Assembly (NCBI GenBank): GCA_039619475.1
Contig: CM077116.1
Location: 25,927,191 to 25,991,190, forward strand
DNA: 64,000 nucleotides
Direction: 5' to 3'
Origin: Icerya purchasi
Lineage: Eukaryota > Arthropoda > Insecta > Hemiptera > Monophlebidae
Part shown: piece after piece, positions 14,201 to 25,000 of the stretch
Layout: each line of letters opens with the position of its first letter
Numbering within the stretch: position 1 is the stretch's first letter
The notes under the pieces: generated by a model
Database searches by the model: none
The model's input: the letters and a program-made list of their open reading frames with translations, nothing else
Told to the model about the DNA's origin: nothing
Translations under genes and position numbers: made by a program

Positions 14201-14288
14201 TAGACATAAAACTTGGTTTGTAAACACACAATATGCCTTCTAATAATCGCCAAGCGGTCGGGGCGTAACGAATTACTTTTGTCTCCAT
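4383..14288 (-). CDS. TRUB2: TRUB2-like mitochondrial pseudouridine synthase, 5' part (three exons)
   Basis: Minus-strand gene of the TruB family. The TRUB2 branch isomerises uridine to pseudouridine in mitochondrial transcripts and supports mitoribosome assembly (family knowledge). Joined exons are 14288-14159, 12062-11877 and 4602-4383. All junctions are consensus GT..AG and phases match (1, 1, 2), giving about 178 residues. Residues 15-25 hold the N-terminal LLEGILCVYKP block, residues 78-106 the DHTLMTGP...LGDKTSGV block with the catalytic Asp at about residue 99 (human numbering about D98), and exon 3 the GLLKDGAETV...RTYRISGRFG core strand and the LDRLLATIQATYQK segment. Animal TRUB2 proteins have about 330 residues, so nearly half is missing. 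The remaining exons were not found in 1-4380 and probably lie outside. The gene is head-to-head with WDTC1. Intron 2 (7.3 kb) is swollen by a Helitron and a LINE. Confidence 0.85.
5260..6487 (+). mobile_element. Helitron, internally deleted, with 3' terminus
   Basis: The 3' end is clear: the segment around 6460-6487 (CAGCAACGCGTGGCTGGGTC) is followed by CAGCTAG|T, the CTRR|T terminus typical of Helitrons. After an (AT)n run at 5266-5297, the 5' part has AAATCCCGTGTCTC and GATAAACTCGAAATTTACT, a leader type seen in insect Helitrons. An ORF starting at 5945 opens with MPRRQSNLNNVRSRNARRM, resembling the N-terminus of Helitron replicase/helicase proteins, and then loses similarity. No Rep HUH motif or helicase domain remains, so this copy is non-autonomous. 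The exact 5' end (expected TC after A) is obscured by the (AT)n run. Confidence 0.65.
5945..6148 (+). pseudogene. N-terminal remnant of Helitron replicase/helicase
   Basis: From the ATG at 5945 about 35 codons (MPRRQSNLNNVRSRNARRMR.. ATESEEEIARINA) look like the basic, Arg-rich N-terminus of insect Helitron proteins. The remainder to the stop at 6146-6148 is not recognisable. It lies inside the Helitron ending at 6487. Confidence 0.55.
6488..7224. other. Intronic spacer with a poly-C run
   Basis: No gene was recognised. It holds a C10 run at about 7070-7080. The segment at 7159-7190 (GTTATGGATTGTGAAGTTAA) resembles that at 4850-4870 (GTTATGAATTGTGAGGCTAC), perhaps edges of a dispersed repeat. 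Confidence 0.4.
7225..9530 (+). mobile_element. Dead I/Jockey-type non-LTR retrotransposon (LINE), 5' truncated
   Basis: Translating across frames gives, in order: a pre-RT segment (HPSQEHLENFKNARAKCK... EAK, 7308-7380); a continuation SAFNSKTPL (about 7407-7434); RT pieces including HGFCSRRSTVDHL near 7998-8036 and an intact QYELFADDT catalytic motif at 8344-8370; a thumb-like block (KILGMNFDCKLLFKEHIDYL, 8538-8600); and an RNase H/tail region (LYRIKTTISDCKTSYWKNRK, LSRLRIGYCSFTH, 9200-9305). Order and motifs fit a second ORF of the I or Jockey group. Many frameshifts and in-frame stops make it non-functional. It sits in TRUB2 intron 2, opposite in strand to the host gene. Confidence 0.8.
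9531..10165. other. AT-rich intronic spacer
   Basis: Nothing was recognised apart from short homopolymer runs. Confidence 0.4.
10166..11400 (+). pseudogene. Rearranged Helitron-type relic: inverted basic-repeat modules plus EEP fragment
   Basis: Three related segments of about 150-250 bp share sequence: one in plus orientation (about 10250-10470) and two in minus orientation (about 10560-10790 and 10910-11080). Each reads as a Lys/Arg-rich unit, for example KETSNEVSRKIEMAEYKRK on the plus copy and SKHEAERDRQKKYRVKSKWK on the first minus copy. Basic tandem units of this kind occur near the N-terminus of arthropod Helitron proteins. From 11162 an EEP-like block follows on the plus strand (SDLNVNFNSAQDSEFLQFM, then TTTRNSNCIDAIFSHHIDRL), which fits the endonuclease of the same element class. 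The orientations are scrambled, so the locus cannot encode a working protein. Confidence 0.5.
11162..11400 (+). pseudogene. EEP endonuclease fragment
   Basis: It shows GSDLNVNF (family form GDFNVNF), a linker of about 35 residues with DP, then TTTRNSNCIDAIFSHHIDRL and, past a stop at 11367, the frame-continuing YFGYHCPLISVTS, which resembles the terminal SxHxPL motif of EEP nucleases. It is the second EEP relic in the window (the other is at 1-262) and differs enough to be a separate insertion. Confidence 0.6.
11877..12062 (-). CDS. TRUB2: TRUB2 exon 2 (catalytic Asp exon)
   Basis: The acceptor CAAATTAG ends at 12063 and the donor GTAAGTGC starts at 11876. It encodes residues 44-105. The block DHTLMTGPRYSSIGVKWP followed by LGDKTSG corresponds to the family's substrate-binding and catalytic Asp region. 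Entry and exit are both phase 1, fitting exons 1 and 3. Confidence 0.85.
13054..13132 (-). repeat. tRNA-derived SINE head
   Basis: The minus strand reads TGACATAGTTAGTTAGGCA (A-box-like) and, about 35 bases on, CTGATTCGAATCTC (B-box, consensus GGTTCGANTCC). Spacing and box order fit an RNA polymerase III internal promoter. The same head, including the shared TTCGTTCAGG between the boxes, recurs on the plus strand at 58170-58314, so this is a dispersed family and not a functional tRNA. It lies in TRUB2 intron 1. Confidence 0.65.
14159..14288 (-). CDS. TRUB2: TRUB2 exon 1 (start codon exon)
   Basis: The ATG is at 14288-14286 and the exon encodes residues 1-43, including LLEGILCVYKP, the conserved N-terminal start of TruB-like synthases. 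It ends ATTACAG|GTAATAAG, donor at 14158, phase 1. No in-frame upstream ATG of similar quality was seen. Nothing in the first dozen residues is a strong mitochondrial presequence, although K4, R7 and R14 give it a weak basic character. Confidence 0.8.
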
Positions 14289-15999
14289 GTTTTATTACGA
14301 ATTTATTAAACATTATAATAGGAACACATATACTATCATAAATTGAACAATTATTTCTTGATTACCACCGGTTTATATATATTCTTATATCGATATCGAT
14401 ACTATAATTTAAAAAATGTGTTAACAGTGATGCATATATGATTCACATAATGTATTGTTTGGATGATTTGTATCAAAATATTTTGTAAATAATATTTTTA
14501 CGGTTCATAATGCGAATTTTGGTCCGGAAATTAATAGTAGACGATACAAATTTCTGTTAATTACAATGCTCACAAATTAGGTATACTATAGTTTGTAGAA
14601 CTGGGTTATTTCTTTATTTTACATTAAGCTTCATTTTTAATTTTTGAATTTTAACATAGTTTATTAAAATTCACTTTTCTTTTTTTTTTAATAAAAAAAA
14701 CAGTTGAAAAGTGAATTTATTTATATTCTGTTTTAATTAGATTTTGATGATTATTTTAATACATTTTTAGTTTTTTTCTTTATTTAAAAAAAACAAAGCA
14801 ATTGTAATAAAATAGATTTAACATTTTTACATAATAGCAATAATGAAATAACAGTTGCTACCAGATCTGAGTATAATCGATTAATTTCATAACCTGATAT
14901 TTCGATTAATTCACCGTCAGATTAAGTTTATTAGAAGTTTGTTTTGTTTTGTTTTATTGATTAATGGTGTTTTTTGTTATTCCTTTTGTGTCAAATGGTG
15001 ATAATAGTTTAACAACGAATATGGATTGTTTAAGTTGTATTAATTTCTCGATATAAATTGTTATAAAGTTAATTACTATGAATTTTTGGAATTATTGATA
15101 TGTAACCGGATATTTGTATGCATCTTCAAGTGTAGGATTTTGTACGTTGAACTTAATATTTGTATGATATGGTCTTCATATATTTGTTTTCAGAATTTTG
15201 TACAGTTTTGATAATTTGATATTATTTTATTTTGATCTTTTTCAAGTTTTCCATTGAAAACTTAGGTTCTTCAGTCTGTATTTTATTATTTTTAAATTAT
15301 TTAGCAGAACTATATGAAATTTTACTATAAATTATAAATTCTCTGTGTATGATAATTGTTAGTAGCTTTGATTAGCTTTTATTTAATCTCTGTATAATTC
15401 AGACTATTAGAAAATACTCTATTAAAAGTGTAGAAATTGATGTCGGGTTTAGAATGTTGAAATCATATTAACTCATTTAATAAAAAAATCGAACTTTAAT
15501 TGACAGTTAATACATTAAAATAATCATGTATATAAGAATTAAAAATTTCTAACCGATTTCGAACAAGAATTTCATATACGAGTAGTATATGATCATGAAT
15601 ATTTTTGTTTTAAACCAGTCGGTAAATTTTTAATTTTTTGACATTCATTTTTGTTTTAATATACTGATTGCCAGTTACAGTTAGAGGTTTAGAATACAGC
15701 AAATATTAATTTTACTTCAGGCACTGAGTTCCTGTATGTGATATATGGATCAGTTGTAAACATTTTTTTCACTGACATTGCATTATACGTAAGATTTCGT
15801 TAATTCTTATTTATTTTATAACCAATCATTATTTGTAAATAACGATAAACAGTTAAGCGATAGGTAAAGTCTGCGCAATGTCAAATCTTTGTAAAGATGA
15901 AATATACTGTATTTAGATTTTTTCGGAAACGAATAATGATATGTTATTAATTTAAAAAATAGAATTTTGAATGTACTTACATGTATATTTATTTTCTAG
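14289..15999. promoter_or_regulatory. Divergent TRUB2-WDTC1 intergenic / 5' UTR region
   Basis: About 1.7 kb separates the divergent start codons. The WDTC1 coding start lies three bases after a good acceptor (ATTTTCTAG, 15991-15999), so at least one 5' untranslated exon of WDTC1 must lie upstream, perhaps here. No coding sequence or mobile element was recognised. I cannot point to a specific TATA box or initiator in such AT-rich sequence. That the interval works as a shared bidirectional promoter is inference from gene order. Confidence 0.4.
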
Positions 16000-16002
16000 A
16001 AG

Positions 16003-16092
16003 ATGAGTGATTCTTATTTATCTCGTAGACATAAGAAGATAAAGTTATTCGAACCAAATGTTGTTAGTTTGGTAAAACAGTGGGAGATCAAT
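16003..16092 (+). CDS. WDTC1: WDTC1 coding exon 1
   Basis: ATG at 16003, residues 1-30 (MSDSYLSRRHKKIKLF..VVSLVKQWEIN). Acceptor ATTTTCTAG just upstream at 15991-15999; donor GTAAGTAA at 16093. Phase 0. Confidence 0.88.
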
Positions 16093-19000
16093 GTAAGTAA
16101 TAGGTAAACCGCAAAATATTTAAGTCGAAGTGTACATTTCCATAAATTTACGTATGAATTATTTTAAAATGTATTTTATGAGGAATCTTTATGGGATTTT
16201 ACAAATGTTATTTGTTTTAATTAAACAATAAAGGTCGATTGCAAATATTTTTAGGAACATGTGTACCGTTCGATAAGAAGAAAATTACACGCAACTGAAT
16301 ATTTTATTCAAAAACTTGGTTTAGAATATGAACTTGTGGGTCATACCGGATGTGTAAATTGCATTGAATGGAATTCCGCTGGAAAGTAATTGAACATTTA
16401 ATAAAATAGTTACCGATTGTAGTTAATATATTTACTTGAACAAAAAAAGAACAAACTAATTTTATAAAGATTTTGTTAAAGTAAAAGTGTGAAAAAGTTG
16501 TTATTAAGAGGGAATGCTAAATATTTAAAAAAGGTATAACTGGTAGTAGTAGAAAGCAGGTACAGTAATACAATTATAAATGCAGATTAATTACATTAAG
16601 TTTTAAGTTAATATGAAGAGCCTAATGAATGTGTAGACTAAAGTGGAAGTTAATATTAATCTATCTGTATGCATCTAATAAACTGTTAATATTGTTGTTT
16701 TTTTTTTTTTGATTGCTTTTACGATTTTTGTTAATTTTGTATCAGTAAATATTAATTTTTCCGTATTATAGTTTACTTGCTTCCGCGTCAGATGATACTC
16801 ATGTTATAATTTGGGATCCGTTTGCGAAAAGGCTGTTACATAAGTTTCAAACTATTCATGTTGGGAATATATTTAGCGTCAAGGTATGCGCAGATGAATA
16901 TTTTATCATTAATTACGATACGATAAAATTGTTAAATTAAGTATACTAATAATTGAAAGCTAATAATCTTTTTTAGAATGTTCTATGATTAATTTTGTAA
17001 TGGTTTTTTACTTTTACTACACCTGTTAGTTTTTATGAATGGTGTATGTACTGTAATAATATATATATATATATTTTAATTGTTTATCAGCAAAGGAGAA
17101 TAAAAGATAATAGGTAAACGTAGATAAATAGAAGCGCAATAAGTACACTCGAATAATACAAATTGAAAAGGTAATCTAAAAAATGTAATACTGTTATAGC
17201 ATTTTGCGAAGAAAATTTATTTCGTATGCGATAGGAAATCAAACTTTTCATTTGATTATATAATTTTGTTGTAGTTATCGATTTTTTTGTTCACTCATAT
17301 TGTCAAGAAATGAGTTTGGGTGATAATATTCAGTTAAAACCTCTAGCATAAAAAAAAATATTGTTCATAATTATTCTATTTAACAAAAATTTTATATAGA
17401 TCAATATGGTAATAGACTTATGTTTAAAGTATTGGTTTATAAATTATAAAATCAAATTTTTTTCTGCAATGTGATGTAAAATTATTTAAGTTCATTTAGG
17501 TAGCATGTTCGTTTATTTTAAAAAATATTGCAGCAGAGTATAAATGATTCTAAATTATATTCGAACATAAACGTTGATATTTAGTAATCGTAGAAGAGTG
17601 AATTTTGTTGTGTTTGTAAAAACTTTTTTAGGTTTTTGTTTTATTATTTACTATTTTTAATGTAATCGGTAAAATAACAAAACATTTACTAAAACAAATA
17701 TTTACTCTTTGTTTTTGATATAACTCTTTAAAATAGAGTAAAAGTTAATTCCATGATTGTGGAACATTTTAAAAATAAATTTAAAAAAATAAAGCAGCTT
17801 AATTTTTGTAGTATATTATTAATACAATCATTAGTTTTTACTTTAAATACGAACAGTGCGTAATTTTTTCCACACTAAATATGTCGCACGGACACGTATT
17901 TAAGAAGTCACAGAGCTTGGAGAAGATAACGAATTGCATTTAATTAATTTATGTAGTGCAATTTGTAAAGTAAAATAATGAGTGTTATTACATATTGTTA
18001 TACTTTCTTTCTATTTCGATTTCGGAGAACAATTTTTACTTTATGATTTTTTATGTATAGCTTAGTTTGGTGAAAATATATTAGTATGCGTTTAAATTGT
18101 TGACAAAATGTTATATTTTTAAAACTAGAATGCATGGAATATTTATAATAACGCTCAAATTTTTCAGTTAGTGATAAAAATTATGAATATCACTTATTGA
18201 ATATGAAAATTTTACTAATAAATTAATGTTTTATTTTTGCATCTTTAGTACTTTTTGATTAAGATGAAATATAATTTTTAGTCGAATACTGTTTTAATTT
18301 TCCGTGTAATGCCTTAAAATCTGTTATCACTTATATGATAACTTTGTATGTAAAACATTTCTTTAGTAATTAACTTCCTCATTATAAATGGTTTTATTAG
18401 TCAGCTAGAGTTAGGTAGTAATTTATTTGTCGTGGAAGGAGGCCAAGGAAAAAAGTGCTCGTATAACGTTAAGAAATATTCTTAAGGAATGTTATATTTA
18501 AAAAATAACCCGATTTCTTTTGAAAGTAAGCGTTAAACTTTCTTCGCAAGAGAATTGCAAAAAAAAAAAAAGAATATTTGACTACGGAAATAATTTGCTT
18601 GATAAATCTCATCGTAGTATTTCCGAAATCTTTAGTAATAATTCATTTCTTACTGATTAATTGGGTTTGTTTACAATGTTATAAAAGTTAATGAAAATAA
18701 TTTATATTAAAGCAATTCTTGTTGTGAAATTATAATGACAAAAGGAAAGAACATTTTTCATTCACATTTCGTGTGAATCCTCCAAGGCAACTAGAGAGAA
18801 GATCTTTTCTCGTTAGATCTTTATAACTCTTTTGAACAGCGTCAAATACTTACATTGTCATAGCTGGTTTATGAGTATACATTTTTAGAGTATGCGAGAC
18901 TTTTATTTTTTGCCAAGTGCACCACGAGTCTGCTTCTACATTTTGAAACACTAGTTTTGGGAGACACATGAACGCACAGAATTTATTTATTCCATTAATT

Positions 19001-22000
19001 CCAATTAGTCCCATGGCAAAAGTTAAGTGTTTACTTATATCGTAAGCATGGTCATTAATGAGGAGGCTACTATCAGTGTATTTCCGCATTGTCCACATGT
19101 TACAACGAGCTTAAATCCAAGGCCGCGTTTGCGTGACTCCGAAAAAGTAACCTACCTACACATTCTTTACATACTAGAATTTGCGACAGAATGATAAAAA
19201 CAGAAATAAAATTCACGATTCGGTAGCCTAATGTAGCATCGATTTCAATGTAATCTTCAGATGTTGCAGTTTTCATTCTTTTTGAAAGCCTAGAAACATG
19301 CTCGATATTGCCATCAAAGCTGTGCCGGTTAGGCGGCTTTCTGTCGGAAATTCTGCTCCAACTGGTACAAGCTCAGTATAAACTTTCTCGTCTATTTTTA
19401 TGTAAAAAACTACTTAAAACACACTAACGTACAGCAGATGAGCGCGTATCTCGGAGTAGTATATGGAACTGTTTGCTGCGTGTGTAGAGCGTGAATTCAA
19501 CAGTTAATGTGGCATTTTATGGTGTTGCTAAGATTTATTAACGCCATTTGTATATATTTCGAAGAAATAAAACTGATTTGTATCGGCAAAAATTACGAAC
19601 AGAGTTGTAAATACATTCAAAATGCTATGCGTAGTTTGGCCTTTTCAAACGTTTTGGAGTGCTCGGAGGCATCTCAAAAAATAAGCTAAAAAAATTGTTT
19701 ATTAGAGTTTGTCCCCAAAAATAGTTTTTGAACATCTTTCAAGCTAATAAAAAAAAAATGTGGGAAAAAAATTTCCTGGGTAGTACACCACCCCTTAATA
19801 TTTATTAACTATACTTAGTTTTATTTTATATAAGTATTATGTATGTTTCAGTTTTGATTAATTTTAATGGCAATACGAACGTTATATGCAATTCTTTATT
19901 GATGACTCATAGCTTTACTGTTGCGGTACATAAGGCGTAAAAAAATCACGCACCAATAGTCGAAAAATATTAACTATTGGTTGTTTGTGTTGATATTCTT
20001 CCACGATTGATGGGTTATGCTAAATTTACGAATCTGATTTACACAATGACATCGCAAACGCGTAAAATAAGTTATACGTTATCGAATTTTAATTGTTTTG
20101 CATAATAAATTAGATTTATTTTTGCGTCAAAGTATGATATTTAGTTAAAACAGTCGTCGATTATATTGTATCGCTAATGTTGTGCATTTGATTCATAAAT
20201 TTAACTATGGTCAAGTTATAGATTTTGCAGCTTATATTATTTTGGGGGTGCAACATAGTTGACAAACGATTTTTATGTTTAATAAAAATTCCGAATAAAA
20301 TTTAAAATAATTTCATGTCAGCTAAACGTTTCCAGTATAAATTGAAACTTAAATAAAATATGTGTATTAGGAATTTACGCCAAGTATTTAGAAACATGCA
20401 CTTTTTGGTGAAGTGATAATATGTAATAAGAAATGAATATCTCATTAGAAAATTCGTTTTATTATTTATTTTTTTTATTTTATATTTTCCGGCCAATTAA
20501 TATTAGTTTCTACCTGGTTCGTCCGATTCTAAAGTGGTTACCGGAGCTGCAGATTTTCGGTCTGTGGTTCAAGATATCGTAACGAAAGAAACAATAAGCA
20601 TTTGCAGTTGTGCATTGTCCCGTATTAAGCGAATTGAAACATGTGATGACGCGCCAAATTTATACTGGAGTGCTTCTGAAGATGGAATGATAAGGTATTC
20701 CTTTATGTTACTATTTAACAAATAAACGTAATCGGAAAGAATATGTAATACTTTAATTTTTATTGTCTTTACAATTACTATCTTCTTTCAGAATAAATTG
20801 ATAAAATTGAATTTATTCAAAACCTGAATTTCTTAAAGGTTTTGAAGACATACAAATAAAAACTAAGCATGTTAAAAAATTACGTATATAATTTTTTTTA
20901 TACTTCATTTTTTTTTTTTACGTGTAGTGATTTGTATATAGTAAACCTTGGCCACTTAATATTCTGACAAATTAAAAAAAAAAAATCTTAGTTCTGGAAG
21001 TCAGAGAGTTAGATTTGTTATCATGTTTCTGTTGTCTTCATCTTGAATATAGTTTAATGTTTTTCTCGATTTTATATTTGTATTTATCTTTGCTCCTTAG
21101 AAGGAAGATTATTGTAATTATATTTGTGGGTATCTAGGGTTTCTGTCAAGTACACCATGAATGTAAGCCTTCTATTAATATGTTATGTTGAGGTTAACGT
21201 GGGTTGAGTTAAAATAATGATTATGTAGCTCATGTAGTCTTTAAGTCAACTTCTATTCTTATAATAAACACAAAAACTATAGTCCTTCCTTTAACTTTAC
21301 GTAAATCCCATTTAGATTACACGTTTGTTGTAAATCACTTATTAATTTCTTCTTTAAAGATCATCCGTTCCTATTTGTTCATGCTTCAGAATTGACAATT
21401 TACTTTTGGAAAGTTGTTTTCTTTCTTATATTTCAAAAAAGTGAATGTGACAGAGGCTTAAAACAAATTCCATTAGTCCTTTGTCATATTCTCATACCCT
21501 TTGGTTGACAGTAGGATAATTTCGAAAATATTACAGAACTATGTGTTCCATACACATTTTAGTTGTTATTTATTTATAATATTAAATTTTTTTAACAAAT
21601 AAGATGAATAAAAGAGATATCTTTTTCCCTTTTTAGCGATAAATTGAAGTGTTCTTATAGTGTTGGAGTTTCCTTTTTATTTTCTACTCGTAACTACTTT
21701 GAATTGCCATCTTCATTAACTTTTTTTTTTTTACTGAATCTTGCGTTATTGCACGGCACTTTTTTATTTTCTTAATTTGTGATAAAATGTTTCTAATTAT
21801 TCTGATATTAAAATTGTTTTATAGTTAATGTAATCTTCATTTCTATTAAAAATGCCATCTTAGTAACACATTTCTGTCAAAAAAAAATTTAATTTAAAAT
21901 TTGGCCAGTATCCTTTATGTTTTTTAAAATAACGTTCCTTCTGTATTTGTATTCAATCCATTTCCATTTTATATTTAATTTCGTAGTTTTTCCTCTTTAC

Positions 22001-25000
22001 GTCGTTAAAAATTTCTTTCTTGTTTTGACTGCGTTTTAATCATATTCTTCTTTCTTTATCTCGCCATTGTTTTTTAAACTAAACTTTTTTATATCTTCCA
22101 ACGGATAATTATGCACTCCAGGCCATATTCTTTTCAAATACTTTATTCTATTTTCAGACCGGTCGTTGTTTTACTTCCAATACTTTACACTTAATATTTC
22201 CATTCCTTACTTTTTTTCATATTTATCACACTCTGTCGTTTTTTTCTTTTAATTCTTTTATTTATTCCCATTACCAACATTCGTATTATAATTTGACTAA
22301 CTGATTATAATTTTTATCGAACACGAGTCAATATCCATTGAGTCAAAAAAAAAGTATATCAACTTTTATCATAATAATTCGTTTTATAATATTAAGTGAT
22401 GTCTCTAATACGGAAATTTGTTATAATACACTGTAATTAGGTACAAAATATAAATATTATTATATTTAATTTTTTGACTAATACTATTAATGGTAGCTAT
22501 AAATTTATAGGTTTTTGTACGATCTTCGAAAAATTTATTTTTAGGATTTAAAGGTTCTATAATTTTCAGATCTTTAGAAATAGTTTTATAATAGTCTTCA
22601 TCCATTTACATTCCAAATTTTCTTCTGAAATTTAACCGCTCTTTTAATTTGTTTAGCTTGTTTTTAAGTGTAAATCTTGCGTGCATTCTTTTTTAACATT
22701 ATTAATCGTTTCACATTTGTAACAAGTTATACATATGAATCGAAAATAGTAGTAATGATGATACATGGTGTTTATTTTCGCAGTGAACTAATACATTTTG
22801 ATTCTACAATTTTTTTTTCTATCACTTCGGGTCAAAATTACGTTTTGTTCTGTATCATTGTAAAAAGTTTACTGCAGAAATTTGTAATGTGCATCTTCTT
22901 TTATATACTTTCGTAGTACTTCGGTATAATAGTTTCCATCCATAGTGTGGACTACCTAGATTCGATTGCTTTAGATGTGCGTCAATATAAGTGTAGTCTG
23001 TAGTAGACTTTGTTTTGTTTATATTAATGTACTTTTCTAGTTATTTAAAATTTTTATCTGTTGTTATTATTTAAACTCATATGTACTATATTTTTATTTA
23101 TTTTTTAGGTATTATGTGAAATCAAATAATTAGTAATTTATTCGAACTGTAATACCGGGTACAAGGAAGTGTTGGAATTTTTTGTTATTAATTGAAATAG
23201 TGTTTATTTGACCCGTTTTTTTAAAAAAAATTCATAAATGTAACTAAGAAACCTTAATAGTTAACGATTAAAAAAAATAGTATGGTGAGGTTAGACGAAA
23301 ATATATTATACATTGTAGCATTATAATAGGATGCAGTATGTTAAATGAAAAGTTTTCAGAAAGATGTCAAAAGGATTTCAATTAAAAAAGAAAAAAAGAA
23401 AAGTGGTAAATAGCAATATCTTGAAATAAGCAAGTTTTCAAAATGTGTGCTGAAGAGAAAACTCCTTATTTTTTTCTTCGAATTCTACTTTCTTTTCTTT
23501 ACTACAAGTTATCTTAATCTAGTCTTTACAACCTGTCAGCAGTTTATTCGTTTTTTCCCTTTTTGGTGTAGCTCGAATGGTCCATTGTTTGTGTGTTCTA
23601 CAGTTTGAAAAATCATAGGGCATAATCGTGCAAACAGAATAGCGTGGTGTAAAAAAAATCGGCATATTTAAAATGCGCTTAAGAAGAAAAGCCAATCTAT
23701 CAACTTAAAGGAACTACAAAAATAACTGCCATTATTGAAATTGTTCGTTCTGAATTGGTATCAACAACTGTACACGCTCATACTACTTCGAGCTAATCGT
23801 GTATCTTAATTGCTTAAATATGTGACTCGTAGTGATGACGATGATTATGACTTCTTCCAGATAATATTAACTTCCCAAGAAATTGTATTTGTAATTGACT
23901 ATAATTAAATTTTGCTTCCATTGTTTCTTTTTTGTTATAATGAAATTCTTTCATTAGTATTTGTGGAAATTATAATAAGTAATGCTGACGTATGAGTAGT
24001 GGAGCTGTGTTGACTAGTTAAAATATCTTTGTGAAGATCAGTTTCATTGCCGTTATAAATACTTTTGTTCAGACAGGTGGATATTAGAGTACCACACGAA
24101 TGCGATGCTAACTCTACAAACGTCCTAGTAAATTTAGTCAATCATAAAGGTACAGGCGCGGAAGCTAAATGTGTCGCGATAAATCCATTACGACCAGAAT
24201 TATTAGCAGTTGCCGCTAATGATCCGTTCGTTCGACTCTACGACAGACGGATGATCAGATCATTAACAACTCAGGTAACGAACAGACCTTTCCTTAGTAA
24301 TACTATATTTAACGTTAATACTTAATTTTTTGAATGCAAATTTGATCGTTTATACGCTACTGTTGTTGTAAGTTTAACCATACGTTGTTGAAAGCACTGT
24401 TGTATTCCCATAGTCCGAAAGACTAGATTTCAATTTACGTGAAATAGTTGATTAATAATTTAAGATTTAGTAGTGAGAAATTTAAGCAAAAGCCGTAAGA
24501 AAAGACGGATAGATTTCTGTCGACTTGAACTTAAAAAGACAGTCAGTCTGTCGTAGATATATTCTCGTTATGTTTATTATCTGCTTTCTTATATTTAGTA
24601 CCAATTCGCGGAAAAAAATGTAACTTGAAATTGCAAACTCTTTCAAAGGTATAATAATAATAATAGTAATAATAATTTGATAAGGGCGTAACATACACGA
24701 TTTCAAAACGAAGTGCCTCGAAATGACCTGGTGACTCAATAACATGACTGCAGACGCTACATAAGATAATCACCGTTTGTACTGCGAACTGAATATATGC
24801 AAATCTTGAATATAATGTGGTAATAGCTGAAGAGCAAAAAGGCTGTAAAAAATACATATAATTATTAATAGAGTTATTCTTGAGGAAAAGTATTGTTGTA
24901 GTTTTAACCACTTCTATCGGAGTGTCTACAGCAAAAATTTATTTAACTACTGTATTTCTTGATTCTGACTTAATTTATTCTAACTCAATCAATGCCTTGA

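Noticed and set aside
24482..24911. Overlapping minus-strand frames of 87 and 122 codons in WDTC1 intron 5
   Set aside because: Chance frames around an (ATT)n-like run; no conserved motif or splice context.
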